NCBI RefSeq assembly: GCF_028502605.1
Contig: NC_079232.1
Coordinates: 4,712,001 to 4,776,000 of the forward strand
Length of the DNA: 64,000 nt
Direction of reading: 5' to 3'
From: Trichoderma breve
Lineage: Eukaryota > Ascomycota > Sordariomycetes > Hypocreales > Hypocreaceae
Shown: positions 23,601 to 34,461 of the stretch, piece after piece
Layout of the letters: every line of letters starts with the position of its first letter
Numbering within the stretch: the stretch's first letter is position 1
The notes under the pieces: model-generated
What the model was told of the DNA's origin: nothing
Database searches by the model: none
The model's input: only the letters and a program-made list of their open reading frames with translations
Made by a program: the position numbers and the translations under genes

Positions 23601-23997
23601 CGATGATCCAGCTCACGCTCTCGGAATCGTGCTCCGGGCCGTTGCCAAACGTGCCATGGCTTCCCGTCCCCGCCGCCTGCCGTATGTCTTCCGGCACGAC
23701 AAGCTGACACTCCCATGAACCTCCAGCTTTGAGCATCGGCTCGAACTCGGGGACGCCATAGCGGCGCGGGCTGGGGAACTTTTCGTTGGGGTTAAATTTG
23801 GCAGGATACGTCGCCACGCTCAGGGTATATGGGCCGTGGACAAAGGCCGCCCGCAGGGCAATGTTGGACGTGTTGCGTATTCGTACATATAGCCGCTCTG
23901 GAGACGGCAGGATGCGGTCTTGTGAGGGGGCGTAGGTGACGGTGTAGCGGACGACCTCGCCAATCTTGACGCTGCCAGTCTGGTGGATGAGAAGCAT
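20683..23997 (-). CDS. DUF676 serine esterase / lipase-like protein
   Basis: One uninterrupted exon of 1104 residues. The N-terminal 170 residues form a beta-rich domain (VRYTVTYAPSQDRILPSPERLYVRIRN) found in fungal Rog1/YDL109c-type proteins. The alpha/beta-hydrolase domain follows: HLVILTHGLHSN is the strand with the oxyanion loop. ISFIAHSLGGLVQTYAI carries the nucleophile Ser in an A-H-S-L-G-G elbow. ATPFLGL and NDGIVPLRTS provide the later blocks, the latter expected near the catalytic acid. A long Asp/Glu/Lys insert (about residues 295-345) interrupts the domain. The last 450 residues are low-complexity with short conserved islands such as RTIFHDRVYHPTDIP and NAYGWPVVKHLVDAHF. By family a lipid-ester hydrolase of lipid droplets or membranes; substrate not known. 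Confidence 0.88.
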   Translation of the reverse strand: MLLIHQTGSVKIGEVVRYTVTYAPSQDRILPSPERLYVRIRNTSNIALRAAFVHGPYTLSVATYPAKFNPNEKFPSPRRYGVPEFEPMLKAGGSWECQLVVPEDIRQAAGTGSHGTFGNGPEHDSESVSWIIEISSQVIFSTSAAVGYELLVAREQKSLSLSSSVPVVGGQAQVPQPGKLVDHQQSIGAKDGHHPGQPRGVFSRAVHVKVEDTATLWNTPRLPVWDDAGDKRVEDRPTADQPVESMVKTGDAETEDEPLPRKQKKIHLVILTHGLHSNLGADMLFMKESIDAAAKQAKIDAKARRAKQRAEAEANADDASKAKDGASSAGSEEDDEDEDEEVIVRGYSGNATKTEKGIKYLGKRLARYVLSMTYPDQPFLPIGGKGAFEGFAHGLGDQGAHDLMQAHKHSTIVKAPDSEEANDHKLIRRPYKVTSISFIAHSLGGLVQTYAIAYIQKHSPRFFDLIRPINFIALATPFLGLSNENPLYVKFALDFGLVGRTGQDLGLTWRAPTIARSGWGAIVSNLGESAHKKVYGESQPESKPLLRILPSGPAHTALKKFRNRTVYSNVVNDGIVPLRTSCLLFLDWQGLGRVGKARREAGLVETVVGFGWAELTGANMGSSRQKLQLPPDDIETDSGATTPNGDGSTNNGDNSNSHQVPQPSNDAIAEDDRASLRSVPAVFADEPLESPGDNLLHTPLTGFFNLFRSNDPPKEQPVTEKQKKILRRSQTLKNGGDASSTADSSNSSMTGKQSGKATAGHEFENDTDGLTAPPRTTFFESAGDLLNPKIPDVEWLVDPSKRPRTIFHDRVYHPTDIPAPPLKKRTPSALSKMKLKSSSSSLLSPGGSGSSTPHSGINHEDSMASTKDYDDTAHTGPEKQPNEVVDGSSMRVEEKISRGYHKDLSWRKVLVKLEPDAHNNIFVRRMFANAYGWPVVKHLVDAHFSDSAVARIRTEDEYMGERALDISQPPGADGRETKTVSMRQARGLAPEPTNASEAREALDEVPPLPRTQDTDRTSLTNHSHQGDRGDSMSWSERDWASSENESEFDFINDAVGDKKLDKTKESQGGRLSPSSWNWTEKIVGKGAMKARSKSPTKTTAGGSL

Positions 23998-25441
23998 CTT
24001 TCTCGGCTTCCGGGCAGCGCAAGGCCCCGCCGCTCTGCCGCAGTTGCTTTAAGCCTTCAGCTGTGTGTTTCGCTTGTTTCGCTCGATCGATCGTTCGTCC
24101 GGTCTCGTTTCGTAGATGTGTATCCAAGGAGATCAGGCGATTGCAACGCGGTCCTCAATGGGCTCCTGTAGGTTCAGTTGGAGATGGAGTGGAGGAAAGG
24201 AGAGGCAAGATAGTGGCGGCCCCAACGACAGAAGGACGGTGTTGGGATTTGGACGTATTAAACGTCACATTATCCTCTATCCCGGCACCCTATGCGAAAC
24301 GATACGACAGTGCACAGGTCGACAAGCCAAACGCTCATTTGAAGGGTAATTTAAAGATGTGCATGGGTTAAGTGCTAGGGAAGAAGAAAAAGGGAATGAT
24401 TTGAAGGTGGGTTGATAGGAGATTGAGAGTGGCGTACTGCGTACTTCTGCATTGAAGTTGCGAATGAAGAAGAAATGGGCCGCTCAAGATTAGGCTGGCG
24501 GCATGTGCAGGGCGACGGTACCGGCGGACGGGGTACGTAGTACGAGTACACGTCGGTATCTGGGGCTCGTAAAGATTCGCCCTGCGTCGGTACCAGGTAC
24601 GTAACGCCACTCCTTAACGACAGCTATTCGTTGCGCTTATACTACTCAGATACGAAGTGATGCCAGTGTCTCCATACACAGTCAAGGTACCCAAAGAAAC
24701 GGATCTGTCGGGAAACCCGTTTTCCCGTGGATTCGACGCTCTTCAGCAATATGACGCTACTTGCATGACGGCGCTGTCGAGTCTCCCAAAAAAGACGCTG
24801 TGACACCGTAGCTGCCGTCATCGAATCCAACGGCCCCCCTTTAAGCATATCCTTTCGTTTTCCAGAATTTTAGCGTGCTAGAAACGCCTCGTCTAGGTCT
24901 TTATTAGCCACTCACGCCCAAGCAGGGCATCCGGCACGAGGCTCGTTTTGATTCGATCTGGGGCGTCTGTGGCGTCACGCGACCGGGCATTGTTCAGATT
25001 GGCATGTGAATGGAAGACGCAGTGTTCATGCGCTACTATCCTGGCTTCCCGGCGCAATACCACGACTATTAAAATGAAGTGTTGGAAAGGGGACATCTGG
25101 ATTGGGCAGTGGGTCTCCTGCTTGTTTATTCTTATAGAGATTTATGCTCCAATACAAGACATTTATCCTCAGTGATTTTTGGTGGAATGCGCATCCTTTC
25201 AAGCCTTTATTATCTGCTGTGGTGTTGAGGGGCACAAGAGCTGACTGAATTGGCAGAAGATAATGGCCAAAAAGAGATGCGCAAACGTTAGTACAAGCTC
25301 GACCAAGAGCATCATCTTTAAGATCACATCTCATTTGTCAAATGCATGAAATGGTCAGATATATTCATAGGTGTCCAAGCGTTCAGAAACCAGCCAATCT
25401 CAGTCTTACATACTTGGAACATTCACATAGTAGCGGGTTGC
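23998..25441. other. spacer, esterase promoter side
   Basis: 5' flank of the esterase (minus strand, start 23997) and 3' flank of the RBR ligase gene (stop at 25442). Contains a GTACGTAGTACGAGTAC cluster near 24531-24547. No coding frame supported. Confidence 0.5.
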
Positions 25442-28400
25442 CTATTCATCAGGAAATCCTGGTTCAACAAAACTCCTCCACTCCGACACCCGATGCGCAC
25501 CTCGGCCATACCCCGTCAATCCTGCCAAAGTCGATGACTTGGGTCTCTCGCGCTCTTCTCCACTGCGCCGTGATCTGCGCCGGGGAGAGGGAAGCTCGGT
25601 CTCAGCAGTCTCCATTCCGTAGTAATACGGGTCGTGAACTGACCGTGGCGTGGTGGTGTACGCATTATCGTAGTACGCGTCTCCTGCAAAGGGATTCGGC
25701 CTCATCAATCCGGGCGAGGGCATCGCCGGTATGGGGGCATAGGCTGGCGGTGGTGGTGCAGAACCTCTTCCCATCGCGCCAAGAGCCATACCAATTCCCA
25801 TATCTGGAGCGTGTCCAATGGTAGCATCTCTTGGGTGCAGTACATGGGGTCGCATAGCTGGGGCTGGAGCTGGAGGAGATGGCCCTCTCGACCGGCGTTC
25901 TGGGCGGTTCTCTGACAACCTATCAGCCAGACGCTGTTCCATTGAACCACTGCGCTGCGGACCCCTGGCACGGTTGACCCCGGAAACGTAGCTGTTGTAA
26001 GGCGCCGGCGGCTGTGCGGCTGAGGCTGCGGTAGGCAAAGTTGGCAAGCTTGTTCGTCTATAATCTTCCATCTGGTGATGCTTGCTGCCGCTGAGCCCAA
26101 AATCCATCTCATCCTCATCTTCTTCAGGCGTGATGGGAGCAAAGGGGTTCTCGCGCTCTCGTTCTCGCTCCCAATCACGATCTCGACCACGATTCCGATC
26201 ACGCTTTCGATCTCGGTCACGGTCACGGTCACGGTTACGATCATGATCACGATCACGGTCATAGTCGCGGTCATAGTCGCGGTCATCTTCTTGCTCATCG
26301 TCGTGCTCATCTGAGACCTGCAGTCTCCTTGCAAATCCAGCATCACGCTGCTCTTGCAGCCGGCGAAGGTGCATCTCCTCGTCGTAAGTCTGAGGTTTTG
26401 ATCTTGTTGCGGGCATCGAGGAAGTGGGCCTTGAGTAGGATCGCAGTTCTTCCATAGAATTCGGCCTATTAGCCCGGAGAATCTTCCTCAGGTCTTCAGT
26501 GGGAATGTTCAAATCCTGAACTTGGTTGTTTTCCCATGGATTAGTTCCATTCTCGTAGTTGAACCATGGACAGCTGCAGCCTTTCCATTTAGTGCCGCAT
26601 ATCATACAGAATTCAGCTCCGCATCGGCTTTTCACTCGGTGTTAGTAACTGAAGGAACTCATGGGGTAGGACCGTGAGGAGTAAAGGAGCGGCCGGCTTA
26701 CCAAGTCATATGGTTGCATCCTTCTTTGAGTTCAACCATTGATTTACACTTGTAACATCTCTTCCAACCCTCCTCCTTTGCTTGATCGAGGAATCTGTTC
26801 GTTTCCTCGTCACGTGGACACTCAGTAGAGTTGTGCCATTTACCACTGCACTTTGGACAAACTTTGGTCTTGCAGCGACCGCAGCGAGCGACTCTTCTAC
26901 CATCTTCTCCTCGATAAAAGCTAGTTGGCTTGATCCATTCACCACAACGCTTTGATGGGCAATAGACTCGGTTTCCAGTTGAGTACTCAGCAAACTTGCG
27001 GTTCCAAGTCATCTTGAAAGCATTGTCGAATAGCTTATCCACATGTTTGAGTGGGATATGACTTTTTGTGCAGCAGCGTGGGGGCATGTGCTGCGGATCG
27101 TGAATCGACATTTCAAAGTTGCGCTTCATGCAGGCATTGCACATTCGGTGGCCGCACTTCAGGTCCGCTCCCTTTGACGACGGAGTATCCTCCATGCATA
27201 TGACGCATTCAACCCTTATAGAAGTTAGAATTCAATTTCCACTCTGCCAAAAATGAGACGGTTTGTTCATGTCTTACCCTTTTCTTTTCTCCATCTTAGA
27301 TTGCTTTTCAAGTTTGAAGAATTTGTCTGGCGATGAAGGTCTGGACCTGGAGGCCGGCCTGGAAGCAGGCCTGGAAGCAGGCCTGGATATAGGCCTGGAT
27401 ATAGGCCCAGAAGCAGCATTGCCAAAAATATTCCCCAAGATACGAGCGGGTCCTGAAGTCGAGCCGTTGAGACTGCGAACAGACCGCATGGTATTAAGTG
27501 ATCTTCTAGGATCTCGATCCTCGTAGGCCGATTCTGCCGATCTATACCCTACACCGTCTCGTCCAGTTGATGTTGCTCGTCTAGCCAACTTATTATTGGA
27601 GCTAAGTTTGTTAACTTGGATTCAAAAAAACACGGCTGAGAGATATATCGGAAGAGAACAAACCTTTTTCTCGAGGCAACAGGTGGCCGTGAACCTTCAA
27701 TGACATGCGTCAACTGATAGCGCTGAGCCTTATGGGCTGACTCGCTCCTCTCACGGACCCTGGAGGATTCTCGTGTATGCGAAGTAGAAGGCACTTCACT
27801 GGCTGAAAGCGGAGGGTCAGAGTCCCGCTCGTCGTCGGAGTAATACCGCCGTGGTGTAAATCTCTTTCGATAGCGGTTTCTATCGCTTGAAGAATCGAGA
27901 TATTCATCACGACTGGACAGGTGCTGTCTGCTATGACGTGACGAACCGTCAGGTGGTATCTCCTCCACCTCGAGGCCATGATCGTCATCTTCATCGCCGC
28001 CGTACGACGAGACGCTCGCTGATCTGTGTGTCGAGGGCTCGGAATATGCACCAGGCATTAATCTGCGACGAGGTTGGTTTGGGGGTGAAGAGTTCCTCCT
28101 TGTACGGCGCGAAGGTTGCTCATTGGCAGACTCATCCTCCCCATCGTACGAGTCCATCAATGTGCCCTTTGGGCGACGGTAGGCATCCGAAGCAGCCCTA
28201 GCAAGCCCTGGTTGCCATGGCGGAATTTTGGAGCGGCCACCATTCGCAGCGGCGGCGGCGGCAGCAACGGCATCAGCAGCAGTTGCAGGTACGGTGGGAG
28301 TGGCGGCGGCGTCTATAGCTTTGGAATTGTTGGACTCCCTTCTGCGCATCGTCAGCTGCGGCAGCGACGGTGCTGTTCCCAGGTCCAGACGTCGTTGTAT

Positions 28401-28541
28401 TTGGACTGTACCGCGGGTATGAGGCTGCGGAGCTGCATCGTTGGCCTTCTGATTCCAATCGCTTGGTTCGCCAGGTCTGAGTTTCCGTCGTCCAGAGCGG
28501 ACAGTGGCAGCACCAGGATCTCGACTTGATTCCAACCGCAT
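25442..28541 (-). CDS. RBR-type (RING1-IBR-Rcat) E3 ubiquitin ligase
   Basis: Four exons: 28541-27664, 27601-27278, 27214-26702 and 26627-25442, 966 residues, all in phase. The first 400 residues are disordered, with Arg/Ser patches and an S-R-P-(A/I) repeat. RING1 starts at about residue 404 (CVICMEDTPSSKGADLKCGHRMCNACM). An IBR domain follows (YCPSKRCGEWI, CGRCKTKVCPKCSGKWH). Rcat comes next (CYKCKSMVELKEGCNHMTC then RCGAEFCMICG), with the probable catalytic Cys near residue 567 in the GCNHM motif. One Cys codon of Rcat is rebuilt by the third splice junction (TG|C). The last 350 residues are low-complexity, with a long run of Arg-Asp dipeptides. RBR ligases take ubiquitin as a thioester on Rcat before transfer. 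Targets cannot be read from sequence. Confidence 0.92.
26165..26290 (-). repeat. hexamer repeat coding for Arg-Asp runs
   Basis: Degenerate 6-bp repeat (CGGTCA/CGATCA on the plus strand) inside the last exon of the RBR ligase. It encodes about 30 residues of alternating Arg and Asp with some Tyr, His and Lys. In frame, so likely length-variable but tolerated. Confidence 0.8.
27345..27420 (-). repeat. 12-bp in-frame repeat, S-R-P-A/S-R-P-I
   Basis: Tandem 12-bp units (CCTGGAAGCAGG and CCTGGATATAGG on the plus strand) in exon 2 of the RBR ligase. They encode six or so copies of Ser-Arg-Pro-Ala or Ser-Arg-Pro-Ile. Confidence 0.8.
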
Positions 28542-31467
28542 ATTGTCTCGCTTGGAGAGAAGAGTCACAGCAATCTACTTACTTTGACTCTTGCGTCTAA
28601 CTCAGCGTCCGACTCTCCCGCCGTGCTTATGTGTCTCTCTATATGCTCGCCACCACAGACAGCAGCGTTGGTGTTGATTCGGCTACCGCGCACAGACAGC
28701 AGCGGGGAAAAAGAAAAACGGGTGTGAACCAAGGCACGTACGCACGCTCACGAAGACAGAGCACGAAAAGGGCGCTGAATCCAACGAGTCCCCTTTTGGC
28801 TCGCTCTGAGTCTATCAAGGGGCGGAACAAGAGAGGGGAATTAGAAAAAAAAAAGATGGTGCAGTCGGGTTATGCAGGAGCGATCGAAGCCTCGTGGGCC
28901 AGTCAGGAACGTCCACGCTGCACCAACTATTGCATCCCACAATATTCTGATTGGAGTTGAGGGGTCACAACGTGCATGACCACCTTTGCGAGAACGCCGT
29001 TGGACAAGACCCCAAGAGGCACTCGGGCGGAGGAAAGAGAGAGATGCCGCTGGACTGGAGATGGAAGTACACGAGAAATCAGGGACAGAGGAATGGAGAA
29101 GGTTAAGGGAGGAAGACAAAAAGAAAAAAGAAAAAGAAAAAGCCGCGGCAAGGAAAATGCTGCCTTGCGTGGTAGGAGTAACAGATTGGGCTGCTAGGAC
29201 TTTGGGCGTGTGTTTCACTGGCCCGCCTTCGCCCTCACAGGTTTTGTCGTGCAAGGGGACTTTGGCCTGGAGGATGCGCCTGGGGAAGAAGGAGTCAAGG
29301 CCCCCAGATAAGCCGGCGCTTTAGAGTCTTGATGGACGTGGCGGCTGAAGCGTGAATTCTTGTCCGCTTTGGAAACGGGGACACGGAACCTGCGTCTGCG
29401 AAACACGCACCAAACAAAGGATGCAGCAGACTTGAGCGAGCCGGCGCTTGCTGCGCAAAAAGAGGGCGGGGGAGAAAAATGTAGTGGGATGAAGTGACAA
29501 AAGTTGGGGGCCTTGAAGACCTTGGGGTTAGACAGCGCGTGTAGCTCGAGCAATATTTTCATGCAAGGGGGAGGAGATGCACGCTGCAAATGGGGAATCT
29601 TCAAATAGTAAAAAGAAAAAGAGAAACAGGCGTGTTCTTGAAGAGATCAGGAAGATCAAATGGCGGTGGTTGGCATTGCATTATTGTGGTAAAAGCTGGC
29701 TGGCGAAACAAACATCACGTGTGGGGTTGGAGGGGAAAGGCGATGGGAAGGTGCTGCCTGCCAGTCTAAGGAATTCCGTGCTTGCCCATGAAGGCTCGTA
29801 ATATTTTGGTGTACGAATAATGGAGTACTGGGATACTGGGATACGATACAACTCACAAGATACAACTCACAATATCCCAGCAGCCTCGATCTTCTAGCAC
29901 CAGTTTTCTTGCATTATCACCAAACCCAAAGATGCATGCGATGAAGCGCGCACACTTCACCTTGCATAAGCCGCTAGACACTCTGGCGGAAGCGAGTAGC
30001 GAATGCATGAACACACTGTGCTGTCTTTGCCAGGTACCTCTTCGCCTGCATCTCGACTGCATCTCGACTGCGTCTCCTCATCGGCCTCTCCTCGAATCAT
30101 CCACCAGACAGGCGGCTCGTGACTCTCTCTAGGCTGTTGCGGCAGCCTCCCTGTCCGCAAAGCGGTAGCATGACCTGACTCTCTGCCCCTGTCAGTCCTC
30201 GATGCCTCACACCAAGTTGTCTCCTCAGGCTGCCTCTGACTCCTCCCTGCAGCTCCTCATGAGACACACTCGACGCCCTCACGTGGAGATTGGGCTGTCG
30301 AATCATCGGGCTTGAAGCTAGTCTGCGGCTCGGCCCCCTTGCGGCGTCGCTCGCCCGGCCCGTTGCCTCCACCGGCGCGTACAAAGCATATACTTTTGCC
30401 GCCAGGTCTTGGAATCCGGTGCCGAAGCCACGGCACGGGGTAAGATCAAGGTTGGCTATAGAGAATTGGGGACTTCCATGATGAGGTGCATGAGAAAGCA
30501 GCTCTTGTTTTTGACATACGCAGAAAGCTTCTCCTGGCCATTGGCGTTGCAATGGCGAGAGAGCATTAGCGGCCTGCAAGCTGCAGTGTGTAAGAGGTGG
30601 CATTGGTGGTATTGCCAAGGTACATTACCGGAAATGGTAAAATCCCCAAAGCGCCACCGGGCATCCTTTTCGACCCAAGGCCACTTCAGAGGAGATGAGA
30701 GAGAAACCCTAAACCTCATTCGTCTATACTAACAGTGAAATGCCCTGGTTGTATCTAGGTACAAAGATAATGATTTATCCAAACAATTGCTGTCTTGCAA
30801 TCAAAGACCTCACCAATGACTCTGAGAATCGAGTAACAATTGGTGGGTCGGACCGAATCACGCAGCCTCTTTAGCCGCCGGGGTGGCCATACACACCAGA
30901 GATTGGGTGCATGATATCCAATATCAATATAGGTATATATGCAGTGCCATACCCTACGTGCATGCGCTTGTGCCTGTCTACATGAATACCTATGCAGTAG
31001 TGCTTCCGACGCATACACGCAAGGTACCTGTTTCACGACGACTGATAAAGACGCAGTCGTGCATCCTCAGAAGACATCTCAGTGCAACGCTATTTCACGT
31101 GCTACAAGAGTATCATTGGTATCGTGACTAATACCCACTTGGATGCTTTGTAGCGAAGGGAGCAATGACGCTAGAATCAGATTGGATGAGAATGAAGACT
31201 TCATTGAGTAGGGACACTGATTGGCCGAGCGACATGGCAAGTTGCAGCGCAAACGCGCAGCCTGAGCAAATCATTTTGTGAAAGCGTTGATGTCACATAT
31301 TTGATCTTGTTCAACACAATAGATGGCCAGATAACAGCATGAAGTTTTCTTTTACTCAATTATAAGCTATATACAGTGAGTCATATACACAGAGCTCATC
31401 CCATCATTACATCACATCAGAAATCGAACAAGCTAAATCAGCCAAAGCCTCCTAGATAGCCCATCTT
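28542..31467. other. 2.9-kb intergenic region
   Basis: 5' flank of the RBR ligase (start 28541) and 3' flank of the lactonase-like gene (stop at 31468). It holds a purine-rich run on the plus strand at about 29090-29150 and short tandem repeats near 29825-29880 (GATACAACTCACAA twice). Longer open frames (30097-30618, minus; 28841-29254, minus) have no family match and are probably chance. Confidence 0.45.
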
Positions 31468-32823
31468 TTACGCAAAGATGGCCGAGGTAATCTGACCAGC
31501 GATATCCGCATACGCCACAAAGCCGCCCAGCAAGCCAGTTTCGGGGCAACGGTCGACAAAGACAACGCGGCCGTCATCCTGAAGGCCAACGGCGAGCAGG
31601 TTGCCCTCCTTGTTGATGGAGAACTGACGGGGGAACTGGCCGCCAGCAGGAACGACTTGCAGGACCTGGAGCTGGCCAGTGGCAGCGTCGATCTTGAAGT
31701 TGATGAGGGGGTCGGAGGGGATGGTGACTGAAGGGTTGTCGAAGTCGGGGATGGTGGTGCTGTTCTCAGCGCGGGAGGAGACGATGAGGTAGTTGGTATC
31801 AGGCTGGCAGTATACATTAGCTTGGTTTCATCCTTTGAAGGCTGGTGTTGGTTGAGTCATTGAACTTACAGAAACAACAACCTCGGAAGCGGCATAGCTG
31901 CTGGGCTCAGCTGGGCCTGCGCCGTGGCTGGGGATGTTGAAGATCTCAGTCAGCTTGATCTGACCATTGGGATAAGTAACGTCATATCCAATGATGGTGT
32001 TGCCCAGCTCAGTGACGAGGTAGGCGAAGGTCTTGCTGCCCTTGACGACAAAGACCAAGTGTCGAGGACCAGAGCCAGGCTTGACGCTGACGGGGGTGAT
32101 GTCCTTGAGAGCCAAGGTGTTGGGGTCGAAAGAGTAGAGGTGGATGAGATCCATGCCCAGATCAGGAACGAGCAAGAACTTGCCCGTGGGGTCGAGGACC
32201 GCCTCGTGAGGGTGAGGGGCATCTTGACGAGAAGGGTCGGCAGGAGGGCCGGTCAGCTTGAAGTTCTTGGTTTGAAGGAGCTTCAGCTTGGCAGGGTTGG
32301 AGACGTCCCAGGTGGTGAAGGCAGAGCCACCACTACAAAGAAAACCACGGTTAGCTTTTTGCATTGATTGATTTACAATATCCGTCCCCAAACTAGTGGA
32401 CTCAATCACTCAATTGATGCAGACTTACTAGTGAGCCAGAGCCAGACCGTGGCGGTTGTTGCCAAACACAACGCCGCTCACAGGGCCATTGGCGGTGCTG
32501 ACCTGACCAAGCTTCTGCAGAGTGCCACCAGGAGATGTCTTGAAGGCAGTCAGAGCACCATTGGGGGTGTTCAGGCCCTCATTGATGCAGTACAGGATGG
32601 AGTCGGGAGCATCCAGAGTCAGCCACGAAGGGTTGTCAGAGCAGCTCTGGGACACGGCAACGGGGCTCAGCTTCTGGATGCCCGTGTTCTGGCCATGCGT
32701 GTAGTTGAGCGTCGTGACGGTCTGGGAGTACGAAGAGACGTAGACCAGGCCGGCGGAGGCAAGGTTACCTGCGCACAACAGCGTTGCGGCGAGGCTCTTC
32801 TGGAGGTTGCGGCGGCTAGGCAT
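31468..32823 (-). CDS. secreted beta-propeller lactonase-like protein
   Basis: Three exons, 32823-32429, 32332-31870 and 31803-31468, give 397 residues. Start chosen at the first ATG (ACACAATGCC). A signal peptide is clear: positive start MPSRRNLQK, hydrophobic core SLAATLLCAG, cleavage near NLASA-G. The rest has the repeated blocks of the 6-phosphogluconolactonase-type seven-bladed propeller: NPSWLTLDAPDSILYCINEG, HPHEAVLDPTGKFLLVPDLG, PGSGPRHLVF, FPRQFSINKEGNLLAVGLQ. Fungal relatives include carboxy-cis,cis-muconate cyclases and many uncharacterised secreted proteins, so the exact lactone is unknown. The extracellular location argues against a pentose-phosphate role. A TATAAATA box lies about 160 bp upstream. 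Confidence 0.88.
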
Positions 32824-34461
32824 TGTGTAAGTAAGGGTGATGCTGTGATGCCGACAAGGAAGCTCAATTGGCAAAGACGGAAGACAAGTAATGGACTGGA
32901 GACAAGATTCAGACTGAAGCGAGCTTGCAACAGAAAAAAGAAAAGAAAAGGGCGAAAGAATCTGAGACACGTCCGGGCACTATTTATAAGATCGGCATTA
33001 AGCTTCTCCCCGCGTACAAGGTTATGAGAGGGCGATCAATACAACCACAACCCCCCAATTGATTCACAACTTTTATTACCCCAACACTTGTCAGCTACAC
33101 ACCGCAGATCTTTGTCCTGCTGAAAAACGACACCTGCATGCAGAAATTACATGGTATCAACGGAATATCCGTGACTCCAAAAATCATCGCGGGAATCCCC
33201 TGATGACGAATAGGCATTGTTACAGTGACATCGGCTGCCTAACTGGGAAGGAGGAACAATCAGCTCGAAAGCCGCTGACAAGGTGGGGGCAAGAAGGTAC
33301 CTACATTATTTGGGGGGCTGAAAGCTGGATGCCCTATTCTTTCACAATGGAAGCATCTTCTCGCCTGAACTTTCAGTGCTGAAATATGTATGCAGATATT
33401 GCATTTTTAGGACAACACATGTTCTAGCTTCAGCATTGGCATGCTACGTAACACTTTGGAGCGGCCTAAAGCTGTGTCGACTTTACTAACAGTCGCGTAT
33501 TGCCAAGAATACAGGCCCAAATCTGTCAGCCTCTGCGGAGAGTGTGGATCTTGGACTGAGACAAATCGATCCCAAGCCGAGATGGCACCAGATGGGAATC
33601 AGCTGTCAAGTCAGTCAGCTCGGCTTCTAGACCTACTTTAGATGTGTCTTGCCAGCGTTGGAACAACTGGAGCCTCCGAGCTGACGGGCTCACCGAATAT
33701 CAAACACGAGCATCACTTGTTGTATGTGCCCTATCCAGCTAATTTTCTTCCTTCACAAACAGCTAACCTCTTAATGCCATTCTCTGTAGAATCCAAAGCC
33801 AAGCAGAACACCTTCTATCATCACCATCACTAAGCCAAGATATCAACACCACAACCTAAAATAAAGCAAGCATCCCCGTCACCGCCGGTCCCGCATCCCG
33901 CATTCGGGCCTGATCCCTCAGCGCTACTGCCGCCTCGTCCCTAGCGTTTCAACGCACCGCCTGTCCCGGATCTCGTGTAAGCCATAGTCGAGACTCTGTT
34001 ACTACATTACGCTACATCGTGCCCATTTGAAAATCTCTTCATAGCTGAATACCTATATTCTATATTCAATTAATTGGCATCCATGTATATCTAGCATCAG
34101 GACATCAAAGTAAACCCCTTCCTGACTTCTACCCTGCATCTCCATCACTACTGAGTACAGGTTGTCACGCAGAGACAGCTCATCCCTCCACTGACCCCCA
34201 CCAAGCAATTCATCTTCTTCGATATCGCCTCGGCGGGAGGCATCCGAAAAGCCGTCCTCATGCAAGGCACAATTCTGTGGGGGAGCGGTGACAGTTGGGA
34301 GCATCCTATCGATATGTGTTGTTGAAGAATTCCCACCAATCTCAAGCGTCACGCATGTAGGATACCAAAGTATGGCCAGCAGCCTAGTAGCGCTCATCAT
34401 CTAATGCTCTGTACCTCTTCATTGTTGCTTCACAGATTTAATTTTCTTTATTGAGATGTGT
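32824..34461. other. 1.6-kb intergenic region
   Basis: Promoter of the lactonase-like gene at the left, 3' flank of CHO2 at the right. An open frame of 115 codons (34053-34400, minus), just downstream of CHO2, has no family resemblance. No gene supported. Confidence 0.45.
32981..32988 (-). promoter_or_regulatory. TATA box of the lactonase-like gene
   Basis: TATAAATA on the minus strand, about 160 bp upstream of the start codon at 32823. It is a perfect match to the TATA consensus, typical of tightly regulated secreted-enzyme genes. Confidence 0.6.

Noticed and set aside
30097..30618. 173-codon minus-strand frame between the RBR ligase and the lactonase-like gene
   Set aside because: Composition is not protein-like and there is no motif. 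Equally long frames lie on the opposite strand.
34053..34400. 115-codon frame just downstream of CHO2
   Set aside because: No family resemblance, and it lies in the expected 3' flank.
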